Counted from the stretch's first letter, positions 28,037-36,550 are shown. The stretch: 64,000 nucleotides of DNA from Agrococcus jejuensis (GCF_900099705.1 NZ_LT629695.1:2604001-2668000), one strand, 5' to 3'. The notes: a model not told the origin generated them from the sequence alone. Made by a program: numbers and translations.

Positions 28037-30517
28037 ATGGCTGAGAGCTCGGACCGCGACCGTCGACGGGACGGATCACCGACCGGAGGCCGGCCCGATG
28101 GAGGCCGCCGCGACGGCTCGAGCCCGCGGCAGCGTGACGACCGCGACGGCGGCGGCCCGCGCCGCGACGGCGACCGTCGGTTCTCGCGCGAGAGCGGCGG
28201 TCCGCGCCGCGGAGCTCCGCGTGATGGCGAGCGTCGTCCGTACGAGCGCGATGACCGTCGTCCGCAGCGTGACGGCGAGCGTCGTCCCTTCAACCGTGAC
28301 GACCGTGGTCCGCGCCGTGACGATGACTGTCGTCCGCAGCGTGACGGTGAGCGTCGTCCCTTCAACCGCGATGACCGCGGTCCCCAGCGCGATGGCGAGC
28401 GTCGCCCCTTCAACCGTGACGATCGCGGTCCCCAGCGCGATGGCGAGCGCCGTCCGTACCAGCGTGACGACCGCGGTCCTCGTCGCGATGACGACCGTCG
28501 TCCTCAGCGCGACGGCGAGCGTCGTCCGTACCAGCGTGACGACCGTGGCCCTCGTCGCGATGACGACCGTCGTCCCCAGCGCGATGGCGAGCGTCGCTCG
28601 TTCGACCGTCCCCAGCGAGACGGCGAGCGCCGTCCCTTCAACCGTGACGACCGCGGTCCCCAGCGCGATGGCGAGCGTCGTCCGTTCAACCGCGATGACC
28701 GTGGCCCTCGCCGTGACGACGACCGTCGTCCGCAGCGCGATGGCGAGCGCCGTCCCTTCAACCGTGACGACCGTGGTCCGCGTCGTGACGACGACCGTCG
28801 TCCGCAGCGTGACGGCGAGCGCCGTCCGTTCAACCGTGACGACCGGGGCGCCCAGCGCGACGGCGGTGAGCGTCGTTCGTTCGACCGTCCGCAGCGCGAT
28901 GGCGAGCGTCGTCCGTTCAACCGTGACGACCGCGGCGCCCAGCGCGACGGCGGTGAGCGTCGTTCGTTCGACCGTCCGCAGCGCGATGGCGAGCGTCGTC
29001 CGTTCAACCGTGACGACCGCGGCCCTCGCCGCGATGACGACCGTCGTCCCCAGCGCGATGGCGAGCGTCGCTCGTTCGACCGTCCCCAGCGTGACGGTGA
29101 GCGCCGTCCGTTCAACCGTGACGACCGCGGCCCGCGTCGCGACGACGACCGTCGCCCGCACCGCGACGGCGAGCGCCGTCCGTTCGACCGCGACGACCGC
29201 GGTGCGCGCGGGGGCGACGACCGTCCGCGTCGGGCACCCGCGCGCGAGGGTCGCGAGGAGTACGGCTCGCGCGGCACCGGCACGGGCGAGAGCTTCCGCC
29301 AGGTGCGCGACGACTTCGACGCGCCGCTGCTGCCCGCCGACGTCGAGGCCAGCGACCTCGCAGGCGAGGCGCGCATGCAGCTGAAGACCCTCGACAAGGA
29401 CAACGCCGACGTGGTCGCGCGTCACCTCGCGATGGTCGCCAACCTCATCGACGACGACCCGAAGGCCGCGCACCAGCACGCCCTCGCCGCGTCGCGTCGC
29501 GCCGGCCGCATCGGCGTCGTGCGCGAGACGCTCGCGATCACCGCGTACCAGCTCGGCGACTTCGCGCTCGCGCTGCGCGAGCTGCGCACGTTCCGCCGCA
29601 TCACGGGCAGCGACGAGCAGCTGCCGCTCATGGTCGACTGCGAGCGCGGCCTCGGCCGACCCGAGAAGGCCCTCGAGCTCTCGCGCAGCGTCGACGCTGC
29701 GACGCTGCCGACGCCCGTCCGCGTCGAGCTCGCGATCGCCCGCTCGGGCGCCCGCCTCGACCTCGGCCAGACCCAGGCGGCGCTCGACGAGCTGCGCATC
29801 CCCGAGCTGCAGCGCGACGTCGCCCACTCGTACAGCCCTGCGCTCTTCGCGGCGTTCGCGACGGTGCTCGAGGATCTCGGCAAGGCCGACGAGGCTGCCG
29901 AGTGGCACGAGCTCGCCGAGCGCGCCATCGACGCGCTGCAGGCAGCCGCCGACCCCGGCGACGCCGAGACCGTGCACGTGTCGGAGGAGTGGATCGACGT
30001 CGACGACGACGCATACGACGTCGACGAGCTCGACGACGTCGCCGCGGTCGACGCTGACGCGGATGCCGACGCGGACGCCGACGACGCGTCGGTCGAGGTC
30101 GAGCCCGTCGACGAGCTGGAGCCCGCCGACGAGGTCGCTTCCCTCGAGGACGGCACCGAGCCCGACGGCACCGAGCCCGTCGGCACCGAGCCCGTCGGCA
30201 CCGAGCCCGACGGCACCGAGCCCGACGGCACCGAGCCCGTCGACACCTCGGCTGCGGCGATCGAGGCCGAGGTCGAGGCGCTGCTCGCCGGCGTCGCGGA
30301 CACGACCGACGACGCGGCCCAGGCGGGCGCGGACGTCGATGCGTCCGACGACCACGATGCGCTGTTCGCGATCGAGCCCGAGGATGCGGGGGAGTCGGCG
30401 AGCGACGTCGCCGAGTCCGAGGCGTCGCAGTCCACCGACGCGACGCCCGACGCGCCCGCGCACGAGGCCGACGCATCCGACGCCGACGCATCGGACGATC
30501 AGGCCCCGCGCGCATGA
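28037..30517 (+). CDS. Arg/Asp-rich repeat protein with TPR-like middle and acidic tail
   Basis: The protein has 826 residues. GGGAGG (28025-28030) lies 6 nt before the ATG. Residues about 1-410 are a low-complexity domain of tandem units such as FNRDDRGPQRDGERRP, in 12-, 16- and 24-residue spacings, rich in RG and RD pairs. Residues about 430-640 are alpha-helical and TPR-like (LAMVANLIDDDPKAAHQHAL, then A-x-x-LGDFALALRELRTF), conserved in actinobacteria. Residues about 650-826 are highly acidic, with an ADADADAD run and six GTEP(D/V) repeats. A basic disordered head and an acidic tail suggest RNA or ribosome association or condensate formation; that is inference. It overlaps the HAD-IIA gene as ATGA. 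Confidence 0.85.
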   Translation: MAESSDRDRRRDGSPTGGRPDGGRRDGSSPRQRDDRDGGGPRRDGDRRFSRESGGPRRGAPRDGERRPYERDDRRPQRDGERRPFNRDDRGPRRDDDCRPQRDGERRPFNRDDRGPQRDGERRPFNRDDRGPQRDGERRPYQRDDRGPRRDDDRRPQRDGERRPYQRDDRGPRRDDDRRPQRDGERRSFDRPQRDGERRPFNRDDRGPQRDGERRPFNRDDRGPRRDDDRRPQRDGERRPFNRDDRGPRRDDDRRPQRDGERRPFNRDDRGAQRDGGERRSFDRPQRDGERRPFNRDDRGAQRDGGERRSFDRPQRDGERRPFNRDDRGPRRDDDRRPQRDGERRSFDRPQRDGERRPFNRDDRGPRRDDDRRPHRDGERRPFDRDDRGARGGDDRPRRAPAREGREEYGSRGTGTGESFRQVRDDFDAPLLPADVEASDLAGEARMQLKTLDKDNADVVARHLAMVANLIDDDPKAAHQHALAASRRAGRIGVVRETLAITAYQLGDFALALRELRTFRRITGSDEQLPLMVDCERGLGRPEKALELSRSVDAATLPTPVRVELAIARSGARLDLGQTQAALDELRIPELQRDVAHSYSPALFAAFATVLEDLGKADEAAEWHELAERAIDALQAAADPGDAETVHVSEEWIDVDDDAYDVDELDDVAAVDADADADADADDASVEVEPVDELEPADEVASLEDGTEPDGTEPVGTEPVGTEPDGTEPDGTEPVDTSAAAIEAEVEALLAGVADTTDDAAQAGADVDASDDHDALFAIEPEDAGESASDVAESEASQSTDATPDAPAHEADASDADASDDQAPRA
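28208..29235 (+). repeat. tandem in-frame repeat array encoding RDDRGP/QRDGERRPFN units
   Basis: About 1 kb is built from imperfect copies of 36-, 48- and 72-bp units, all multiples of three. Recurring words are CAGCGCGATGGCGAGCG and TTCAACCGTGACGACCG. The units differ mainly at third codon positions, so the peptide is more conserved than the DNA. The long open frames on the opposite strand are a by-product of this composition. Confidence 0.9.
30152..30241 (+). repeat. six 15-bp tandem repeats encoding GTEP(D/V)
   Basis: The unit GGCACCGAGCCC(GAC/GTC) starts at 30152, 30167, 30182, 30197, 30212 and 30227. Copies differ only in the last codon. Unit number could vary by slippage without a frameshift, because the unit is five codons. 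Confidence 0.9.
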
Positions 30518-31500
30518 CGACGCTGCTCGACGGCGTCGATGCCGTGCTGTTCGACCTCGACGGCGTCGTCTACGCGGGCCCCGCGGCGATCCCGCACGCC
30601 GTCGAGTCGATCGCGGCGATCGCGCAGCCGGTGCTGTACCTGACGAACAACGCGTCACGCACCGACGCGCAGGTCGCCGCGCACCTCAGCGAGCTCGGCA
30701 TCGCGACGACGCCCGAGCAGGTCGTCACGAGCCCGCAGGCCGCGATGCCGCTCATCGCGAAGCACGCGAAGCCCGGCGACCCCATCCTCGTCGTCGGCGG
30801 CGACGGCATCACGGTCGAGCTCGAGGCGCGCGGCTACCGCGTCGTGCGCACCGCGGCCGAGCATCCCGTCGCCGTGATCCAGGGCTTCGCGCCGCACGTC
30901 GGCTGGAAGGACCTGGCCGAGGCGACGTACGCGCTGCACACGGGCATCCCGTGGGTCGCGACGAACATGGACTGGACGATCCCGCAGGCCGGCGGCATCG
31001 CTCCCGGCAACGGCACGCTCGTGTCCGCCGTGCACACGGCCGTCGGCCGCATGCCCGAGGTGGCCGGCAAGCCCGAGGTGCCGATCTTCACGGCGGCGAT
31101 GGAGCGCGTCGGCGCGGCCACGGCCATCATGGTCGGCGACCGCCTCGACACCGACATCCGCGGCGCCAACCGTGCCGGCATCCCGAGCGTGCTCGTGCTC
31201 ACGGGCATCGACCAGGCGCGCACGGTGCTGACCGCGATCGCCGAGGACCGTCCGACCCACGTGATCGCGGATCTGCGCGAGCTGCACACGGACTACCCCG
31301 AGACGCGCGAGACGTTCGAGCGGTCGACGGGCGCGACGTACGCCGAGGCCGGTCGTGCCGCGGTGCGTCGCCTCGGCGCCGAGCTGACGCTCGTGCGCGC
31401 GGGCGAGGGCGCCGACACCCTGCGTGCCGCGCTGCACCTCGTCGCGTCCTCGGAGTTCGGGCCGGCGGCGATGCGCATCGATCCCGCGCTGCTGGCCTGA
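30514..31500 (+). CDS. HAD superfamily hydrolase, subfamily IIA (NagD-like)
   Basis: The protein has 328 residues. HAD motifs are DLDGVVY (nucleophile Asp and acid/base Asp, about 14-20), YLTNNASRT (motif II, about 43-51), the cap-region glycine loop [15 protein letters not shown], a Lys in the GKPEVPIF segment and [17 protein letters not shown] (motif IV, near 207). This family dephosphorylates small sugar or nucleotide phosphates such as 2-phosphoglycolate or p-nitrophenyl phosphate in vitro. Residues about 255-328 extend beyond the usual 260-280 and look specific to this lineage. The ATGA overlap with the repeat-protein gene indicates coupled translation. Confidence 0.88.
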   Translation: MTTLLDGVDAVLFDLDGVVYAGPAAIPHAVESIAAIAQPVLYLTNNASRTDAQVAAHLSELGIATTPEQVVTSPQAAMPLIAKHAKPGDPILVVGGDGITVELEARGYRVVRTAAEHPVAVIQGFAPHVGWKDLAEATYALHTGIPWVATNMDWTIPQAGGIAPGNGTLVSAVHTAVGRMPEVAGKPEVPIFTAAMERVGAATAIMVGDRLDTDIRGANRAGIPSVLVLTGIDQARTVLTAIAEDRPTHVIADLRELHTDYPETRETFERSTGATYAEAGRAAVRRLGAELTLVRAGEGADTLRAALHLVASSEFGPAAMRIDPALLA

Positions 31501-31538
31501 CGCAGGTCGATCGCCGAGCACGAGCGCGTCGAGCGCTG

Positions 31539-31565
31539 ACGGACCCCGCCGAGCGCGGGGTCCGT
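31539..31565 (+). terminator. hairpin terminator after the HAD-IIA gene
   Basis: A perfect 11-bp stem (31539-31549 with 31555-31565) with a 5-nt loop lies 38 nt after the stop codon and before the RBS of ahcY. Confidence 0.7.
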
Positions 31566-31603
31566 CGTCGTCCGGGCACGCGCCGGGTGGGAGGATGGAT
31601 GCC

Positions 31604-33049
31604 ATGACCGTGGATGCAGCCAGCCGACTCGACTTCCAGGTGCGCGACCTCGCCCTCGCCGAGGCCGGACGCCACCAGATCCGCCTCGCCGAGCACGAGA
31701 TGCCCGGCCTCATGGCGCTGCGCGAGCGGTATGCCGCCGAGCAGCCGCTCGCGGGCCAGCGCATCGCCGGCTCGCTGCACATGACCGTGCAGACGGCCGT
31801 GCTCATCGAGACGCTCGTCGCGCTCGGTGCCGAGGTGCGCTGGGCATCGTGCAACATCTTCTCGACGCAGGACGAGGCCGCCGCGGCCGTCGCCGTCGGC
31901 CCGACCGGCACCGTCGACGCCCCCGCTGGCGTACCCGTGTTCGCGTGGAAGGGCGAGACGCTCGAGGAGTACTGGGCCTGCACGCAGCAGATCTTCGCCT
32001 TCGAGGGCGGCCCCACGCTCATCCTCGACGACGGTGGCGACGCCACGCTGCTCGTGCACCGCGGCCGTGCGCTCGAGCAGGCCGGCCGCCTGCCCGAGAC
32101 CGCCGACGACGCTGCCGAGGAGGAGCGCATCGTCGACGCCGTGCTCACCGCATCCATCACGGCGGACGACCGCTACTGGTCGCGCATCGCCGACGGCCTG
32201 CTCGGCGTCACCGAGGAGACCACGACGGGCGTGCACCGCCTGTACGAGCTCGCGAAGGAGGGGCAGCTGCTCTTCCCCGCCATCAACGTCAACGACGCCG
32301 TGACGAAGTCGAAGTTCGACAACCGCTACGGCATCCGCCACTCGCTGCCCGACGGCCTCAACCGCGCCACCGACGTGCTCATCGGCGGCAAGATCGCGTT
32401 CGTCGTCGGCTACGGCGACGTGGGCAAGGGCGCTGCGGAGTCGCTGCGCGGCCAGGGTGCGCGCGTGATCGTGTCGGAGATCGACCCGATCTGCGCGCTG
32501 CAGGCCGCGATGGACGGCTACCAGGTCGCCCGGGTCGAGGACGTGCTCGACGAGGTCGACATCTGGGTCACGACGACGGGCAACGAGCACGTCATCACGA
32601 CCGAGCACATGCTCGGCATGAAGCACCTGTCGATCGTGTCGAACGTCGGCCACTTCGACAACGAGATCGACATCGCCGGCCTCGCCGCGACCGGTGCCGA
32701 GCGCGTCGAGATCAAGCCGCAGGTGCACGAGTGGCGCCTGCCGACGGGCCGCTCGATCCTCGTGCTGTCGGAGGGACGCCTCATGAACCTCGGCAACGCG
32801 ACGGGTCACCCGTCGTTCGTGATGTCGAACTCGTTCTCGAACCAGGTGCTCGCGCAGATCGAGCTCGCGCAGCGCTCCGCCGAGTACGCGACCGACGTGC
32901 ACGTGCTGCCGAAGGTGCTCGACGAGGAGGTCGCCCGCCTGCACCTCGACGCGCTCGGCGTGCAGCTGACGACGCTCACCGACCGCCAGGCGAAGTACAT
33001 CGGCGTGCCGGTCGAGGGCCCGTTCAAGCCCGACCACTACCGGTACTGA
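31604..33049 (+). CDS. ahcY: S-adenosyl-L-homocysteine hydrolase
   Basis: The protein has 481 residues. It splits S-adenosylhomocysteine into adenosine and homocysteine, relieving methyltransferase inhibition. Typical segments are [51 protein letters not shown] with the catalytic Lys and Asp, [17 protein letters not shown] for NAD binding near 269, and the C-terminal PFKPDHYRY whose Lys and Tyr reach into the partner subunit's NAD site. GGGAGG (31589-31594) lies 9 nt before the ATG at 31604. The ATG at 31595 would leave no spacing and was rejected. A hairpin terminator follows. Confidence 0.97.
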   Translation: MTVDAASRLDFQVRDLALAEAGRHQIRLAEHEMPGLMALRERYAAEQPLAGQRIAGSLHMTVQTAVLIETLVALGAEVRWASCNIFSTQDEAAAAVAVGPTGTVDAPAGVPVFAWKGETLEEYWACTQQIFAFEGGPTLILDDGGDATLLVHRGRALEQAGRLPETADDAAEEERIVDAVLTASITADDRYWSRIADGLLGVTEETTTGVHRLYELAKEGQLLFPAINVNDAVTKSKFDNRYGIRHSLPDGLNRATDVLIGGKIAFVVGYGDVGKGAAESLRGQGARVIVSEIDPICALQAAMDGYQVARVEDVLDEVDIWVTTTGNEHVITTEHMLGMKHLSIVSNVGHFDNEIDIAGLAATGAERVEIKPQVHEWRLPTGRSILVLSEGRLMNLGNATGHPSFVMSNSFSNQVLAQIELAQRSAEYATDVHVLPKVLDEEVARLHLDALGVQLTTLTDRQAKYIGVPVEGPFKPDHYRY

Positions 33050-33074
33050 TGCTGCGCGTCCTGGTGTGACGCTG

Positions 33075-33113
33075 AGCGGGCCGTCGAGGGAGATCTTCCC
33101 TCGGCGGCCCGCT
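33075..33113 (+). terminator. hairpin terminator after ahcY
   Basis: A 17-bp stem with one G-U pair (33075-33091 with 33097-33113) closes a 5-nt loop 25 nt after the ahcY stop. It lies between convergent genes and may serve both strands. Confidence 0.8.
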
Positions 33114-33132
33114 CTGCGTCACACGGTGCCCG

Positions 33133-33771
33133 TCAGCGCCACCACGGCCACAGCAGCGCTGGGGCACCGAGCGACGTCAGTCCCAGGAAGCCGAGCACGA
33201 GCACGGCGACCGTCGCGAGGGATGCGGCGACGCCGATCGCGACGGCGGCGCGCGGATGCCGCACGTCCCACGGGGCGTCGGCGGGTACGAGCGCCCGCAT
33301 CCTCGCCTCGTGCAGCGACATCCATGTGCCGGGGAGCGCCCGACGCACGGCGCGGAGGTCGTCGGCCGCGAAGCCGCGACCGTCGATGCGCGCGACCGTG
33401 AGTCCGTCACGACCCACGAGCACCCAGCGTTCGACGTCGGCACCCGTGCGGATGCCGCGCGTCGTCGCGCCGGCGGTGCGCTGCACGATGCCGCCCGCGA
33501 CGTCGGCGAGCGCGACGGTCTCCTGCGCGAGCGGGCCGTGGCGGAGGCGCGCATCAGGGCCGGGCGCATCCACGACGAGGCGACGTCGGGGGATGCGCCA
33601 CGACTGCCACGCGAGCAGGCCCAGGACCGGCAGCCCGATGATGGCGCCGAGCGGGCCGATCGCGATGCCGATGGCGAGGATGACGAAGCCCAGGCCCGCG
33701 AGCGCGGCGGCGAATCGCGACGCGAAGAGGTGCCGCACGGCGCCGCGCACGTCGATCAGGTTCGCGGGCAT
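33133..33771 (-). CDS. hypothetical membrane protein downstream of a MarR regulator
   Basis: The protein has 212 residues. Two hydrophobic segments lie at about 18-55 and one at about 175-205. Between them is a soluble region with a beta-rich, PH-like pattern (WVLVGRDGLTVARIDGRGFAADDLRAVRRAL). No family is recognised. It starts 4 nt after the stop of the MarR gene on the same strand, so the two form an operon and the regulator may control it. Confidence 0.7.
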   Translation of the reverse strand: MPANLIDVRGAVRHLFASRFAAALAGLGFVILAIGIAIGPLGAIIGLPVLGLLAWQSWRIPRRRLVVDAPGPDARLRHGPLAQETVALADVAGGIVQRTAGATTRGIRTGADVERWVLVGRDGLTVARIDGRGFAADDLRAVRRALPGTWMSLHEARMRALVPADAPWDVRHPRAAVAIGVAASLATVAVLVLGFLGLTSLGAPALLWPWWR

Positions 33772-33775
33772 GCGG

Positions 33776-34279
33776 TCAGGGGAGCGCGGGACCGGGCTCG
33801 AGGCCCTCGCCGACGGCGCGCAGCAGGCGCGCGAGGCGGCGGCGGTCGTCGTCGCTCATGCCCGCGAGCACGCGGTGCTCGGCGTCGAGCAGCGCGTCGA
33901 GCGCCGAGTCGACGCGGTCGAGGCCGTCGTCGGTGAGGCGGATGCGCGTCGAGCGGCGGTCGGAATCGTGCGCGATGCGCTCGACGAGGCCGCGGGCGAC
34001 GAGGTTGTCGATGCGGTTCGTCATCGTGCCGCTCGTCACCATCGTCTGGGCGATGAGCTCCTTGGGCGTGCAGGCGCCGTCTGCGCGGCGGAGGGCGGCG
34101 AGCACGTCCCACTCCCACGCCTCGATGCCCGCATCCGCGAATGCCGCCGCCCGCACGCGCTGCAGTCGGCGGGCGAGGCGCGTGAGGCGCGAGAGCACCG
34201 CGAAGGGGGCGACGTCGGCGTCGGGGCGCACGTGCACCCACTGCGCGATGATCTCGTCGACCTCGTCGGGCGTGGGCAT
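33776..34279 (-). CDS. MarR-family transcriptional regulator
   Basis: The protein has 167 residues. The winged helix-turn-helix region (about 55-115) shows EWDVLAALRRADGACTPKELIAQTMVTSGTMTNRIDNLVARGLVERIAHDSDRRSTRIRLT, with the DxRS wing motif common to MarR proteins. Flanking helices form the dimer interface. The ATG at 34279 is preferred; a longer form from 34320 is possible but has no RBS. It is divergent from the small exporter-like gene at 34425, with the shared 145-bp gap as a likely operator region. The effector is unknown. Confidence 0.9.
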   Translation of the reverse strand: MPTPDEVDEIIAQWVHVRPDADVAPFAVLSRLTRLARRLQRVRAAAFADAGIEAWEWDVLAALRRADGACTPKELIAQTMVTSGTMTNRIDNLVARGLVERIAHDSDRRSTRIRLTDDGLDRVDSALDALLDAEHRVLAGMSDDDRRRLARLLRAVGEGLEPGPALP

Positions 34280-34424
34280 GCACCCGAGTCTGCCATCGGC
34301 CGCTGCGCGAGCGTCCCTCATCCCAGCGGACCGGCTCGACGCCGCTTGACTCGGCCCCGAGGGCACGGTCTGTGATGGATGCATCGAGCGCGATCGGCGC
34401 TCGCGATCGATCCAGGAGGATCCC

Positions 34425-34988
34425 ATGTCCAGCCCGCTCGACGACCTCGTCGCAGGCTTCCAGCACCTCGCCGCCCAGGTGCCCGAGTGGCTGCAGCCGC
34501 TCGTGATCTCGCTCGCGGGCGCCGTGCCGTTCGTCGAGGGCGAGGGCTCGGCGGCGATCGGCGTCGTCGCCGGGCTGCATCCCGTCGTCGCGGGCGTCGC
34601 CGGCGTCATCGGCAACCTGGTGGCCGTGACGATCGTCGTGCTGCTGGGCTCGCGCATCCGCGAGGCCGCCGTCGCCCGACGTCGTCGCACCGCCGCCGTG
34701 CGCGAGCGCGAGCTCGTCGGCGCCGGCGGCGTCGCGGTGGCTCCCGAGCCGGCGAAGCCCGAGTCGAAGGGACGCCGCCGCGTCAAGCAGTGGCTCACGC
34801 GCTTCGGCGTGCCCGGCGCGAGCCTCCTCGCGCCCATCGCCCTGCCGACGCACTTCACGGCCGCGACGCTCGTCGCCTCCGGCGTGCCGAAGGGCTGGGT
34901 GCTGCTGTGGCAGGCCATCGCGATCGTGCTGTGGACGACGCTCGTCGTCGTCATCGCGTCGGGCGTGCTCGCGGCCGTCGCCAGCTGA
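34425..34988 (+). CDS. small multidrug-export-like membrane protein
   Basis: The protein has 187 residues. AGGAGGA (34414-34420) precedes the ATG by 4 nt. Hydrophobic segments lie at about 24-45, 50-75, 125-145 and 150-180, with a basic cytoplasmic linker in between. The motif AVPFVEGEGSAAIGVVAGLHPVVAGVAGVIGN resembles the small multi-drug export / SNARE-associated-like families. Its divergent arrangement with the MarR regulator is a common regulator/target layout for efflux systems. The transport substrate is unknown. Confidence 0.7.
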   Translation: MSSPLDDLVAGFQHLAAQVPEWLQPLVISLAGAVPFVEGEGSAAIGVVAGLHPVVAGVAGVIGNLVAVTIVVLLGSRIREAAVARRRRTAAVRERELVGAGGVAVAPEPAKPESKGRRRVKQWLTRFGVPGASLLAPIALPTHFTAATLVASGVPKGWVLLWQAIAIVLWTTLVVVIASGVLAAVAS

Positions 34989-35046
34989 CCGCAGCGCTGG
35001 CCGCGGCACCCTGGATCGCGTCCTCCGCCTAGGCTGGAGGGCGCGA

Positions 35047-35118
35047 TCCGCCATGGTGTAACGGCAGCACGCCGGCCTTTGGAGCCGTGCAGTCCAGGTT
35101 CGAATCCTGGTGGCGGAG
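35047..35118 (+). tRNA. tRNA-Gln (anticodon TTG)
   Basis: A 72-nt cloverleaf. The acceptor stem TCCGCCA pairs with TGGCGGA, the D stem GTGT with GCAC, the anticodon loop CTTTGGA gives anticodon TTG, and the T arm CCAGG-TTCGAAT-CCTGG is standard. The discriminator is G and CCA is not encoded. Gln tRNA genes commonly stand upstream of glmU and prs in actinobacteria, as here. Confidence 0.95.
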
Positions 35119-35128
35119 CGCCTCTCGG

Positions 35129-35134
35129 TACCCT
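35129..35134 (+). promoter_or_regulatory. -10 box for the alpha/beta hydrolase gene
   Basis: TACCCT lies 6 nt before the ATG at 35141. The corresponding -35 region would fall inside the T arm of the tRNA-Gln gene. Cotranscription with the tRNA is the alternative. Confidence 0.35.
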
Positions 35135-35140
35135 CGCAGC

Positions 35141-35920
35141 ATGCGCATCGTGGGGGAGTCCGGACCGGTCGTGCTGCTGCTGCCCGGCGGCGCGGAGGCC
35201 GTCGAGGGCTTCTTCCCCGGCCTCGTCGAGGGGCTCGTCGCCGATCCCGGCTGCCGCGTGCTGCTGCACGATCGCCCGGGCGTCGGCACGAGCACCGTCG
35301 ACGGCAGGCTCGAGGATGCGGCGGATGCGCTGCACGCCACGATCGCCGAGGCGGGCGTCGGCCCCGTGGTCGCGATCGGGCAGAGCCTGGGCGGCGCGAC
35401 GGCGCTGCTGCTCGCGACCGCGCATCCGGGCGACGTCGCCGGCATCGTGCTGCTCGACGCGACGCCCATCAACGACCCGGCGCTCGCCGACATGGTCGAG
35501 ACGCGGGCGACGCAGACCGTGCGGCTCGCGCAGGTGCCGGGCATCGGGGCCGCGGTGCGCGGGCTCCTGCGGCTCACGGCGCGACGGTCGGCTCGGCGGC
35601 ACCGGGTCTCGGCCGAGGCGCGGGCGGCGTACGACCGCATGACCGACCTCGACTTCGCGCGGCTCGCCGACGCCGTCGTGGGCATCCGCGCCATCGGCAC
35701 GACGTTCGACGAGGCCGCGATCCCCGTCGTGCCCGCCGCCGTCGTCACCGCCGACCGGAGGACGGCCGACCCGATCCGCGCCGCGCACCAGCGCCTCGCC
35801 GACCGGCTCGGCGTGCCGCTGCGTTCGTGGCCCGGCGCCGAGCACGCCGTGCACCTCACGCACGAGCGCGAGGTGCTCGAGGTCTGCCGCGACGTCGTGC
35901 GCCGCGTGGCCGCCGCATGA
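35141..35920 (+). CDS. alpha/beta hydrolase
   Basis: The protein has 259 residues. The alpha/beta-hydrolase fold is indicated by VVLLLPGGAEAVEGFFPGL (oxyanion-hole region), LLHDRPGVGTST, and the nucleophile elbow GQSLGGATALLLA with Ser at about residue 87. A late Asp lies near residue 208 in VVTADRRTADP, and a His follows in PGAEHAVHLTHE. No signal peptide is present, so it is cytoplasmic. The substrate is unknown. The gene starts 22 nt after tRNA-Gln and its stop overlaps the next start as ATGA. Confidence 0.85.
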   Translation: MRIVGESGPVVLLLPGGAEAVEGFFPGLVEGLVADPGCRVLLHDRPGVGTSTVDGRLEDAADALHATIAEAGVGPVVAIGQSLGGATALLLATAHPGDVAGIVLLDATPINDPALADMVETRATQTVRLAQVPGIGAAVRGLLRLTARRSARRHRVSAEARAAYDRMTDLDFARLADAVVGIRAIGTTFDEAAIPVVPAAVVTADRRTADPIRAAHQRLADRLGVPLRSWPGAEHAVHLTHEREVLEVCRDVVRRVAAA

Positions 35921-36435
35921 GCGACGACGCCGTCGACGGCGTGCGCGCCGCGATCGCGGATGCCGTGCGTCGCCTCGCCGCCGCGGGCGCGCGCGAAGAG
36001 TGGCTCGGCGAGGTCGTGGTGCCGCGGCGCGTGCTCGGCGTCGGCCGGCCCCCGCGCATCGATCGGCGCGGCACGGTGTGGCGCGTCGGCACCCTGCTGA
36101 TCGCCCGCGACGGGGCCGTGCACGCGACCGGGACGACGACGCGCGTGACCGATCCGGGACGACCGCAAGGACTCACGGCGTCCGTCGAGCTGCGGCGCGC
36201 AGAGCGAGCCGCCGCGCTCGCGGGCGGCTTCGCGCTCGGCGAGGTCGTGAACCACGGCACGGCGCCCATCGCGATCGACGCATCCCTCGTCGACGCGCCC
36301 GCCGATGCCGTGCTCGCGATCCGTGACGGCGTGGCCTGGGTGCGGTGGGGCCGCACGCCCGCCGAGCGCACCCGCCTCGACGCGTACCTCGCCGACCAGC
36401 TCGACCTGCTCGAGCATCCGCCGCAGGGCGCCTGA
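35917..36435 (+). CDS. hypothetical protein coupled to the alpha/beta hydrolase
   Basis: The protein has 172 residues and is soluble. Visible features are an Ala/Arg-rich first helix, a beta-rich middle (RRGTVWRVGTLLIARDGAVHATGTTTRVTDP) and a basic/acidic helical C terminus (ERTRLDAYLADQLDLLEHP). No catalytic motif or known family is recognised. ATGA overlap with the upstream hydrolase suggests they are made together. Similar small proteins occur next to glmU in related genomes, but I cannot name the family. Confidence 0.7.
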   Translation: MSDDAVDGVRAAIADAVRRLAAAGAREEWLGEVVVPRRVLGVGRPPRIDRRGTVWRVGTLLIARDGAVHATGTTTRVTDPGRPQGLTASVELRRAERAAALAGGFALGEVVNHGTAPIAIDASLVDAPADAVLAIRDGVAWVRWGRTPAERTRLDAYLADQLDLLEHPPQGA

Positions 36436-36449
36436 CCCGCCCACGGAAC

Positions 36450-36550
36450 GTGACTGGTCGCAGTTGCACCGGACTGGTCGCAGTTTCGGTGCAATAGCGA
36501 CCAGTCATGCGTGCATCTGTGACCAGTCGAGTGCATCTGTGACCAGTCGG
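36450..36550. repeat. intergenic palindromic element 1 (GACTGGTC family)
   Basis: Five copies of the octamer GACTGGTC or its complement lie within 100 bp. Two point right (36452 and 36472) and three point left (36499, 36521 and 36541). A perfect 10-bp stem forms between 36472-36481 and 36497-36506 around a 15-nt loop. Two tandem 20-bp direct repeats, differing at one base, occupy 36511-36530 and 36531-36550. It fills the gap between the hypothetical gene and glmU, so it may act as terminator, repeat element or operator. Confidence 0.85.

Noticed and set aside
28208..29235. Repeat array considered as CRISPR or satellite DNA
   Set aside because: Units are in-frame, imperfect, without spacers of constant length, and encode a continuous peptide.
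28076..30658. Very long open frame on the minus strand (860 codons) across the repeat gene
   Set aside because: It is a by-product of GC-rich, repeat-rich coding on the other strand. The plus-strand frame has an RBS, a conserved TPR-like domain and an ATGA coupling to the next gene.
34346..34376. Promoter TTGACT before the small exporter gene
   Set aside because: A good -35-like box, but no acceptable -10 at 16-18 bp; not listed as a feature.
35047..35118. tRNA-Gln as an integration site (att) for a mobile element
   Set aside because: No integrase, no duplicated tRNA 3' end and no change in composition nearby; the neighbours are the housekeeping genes glmU and prs.
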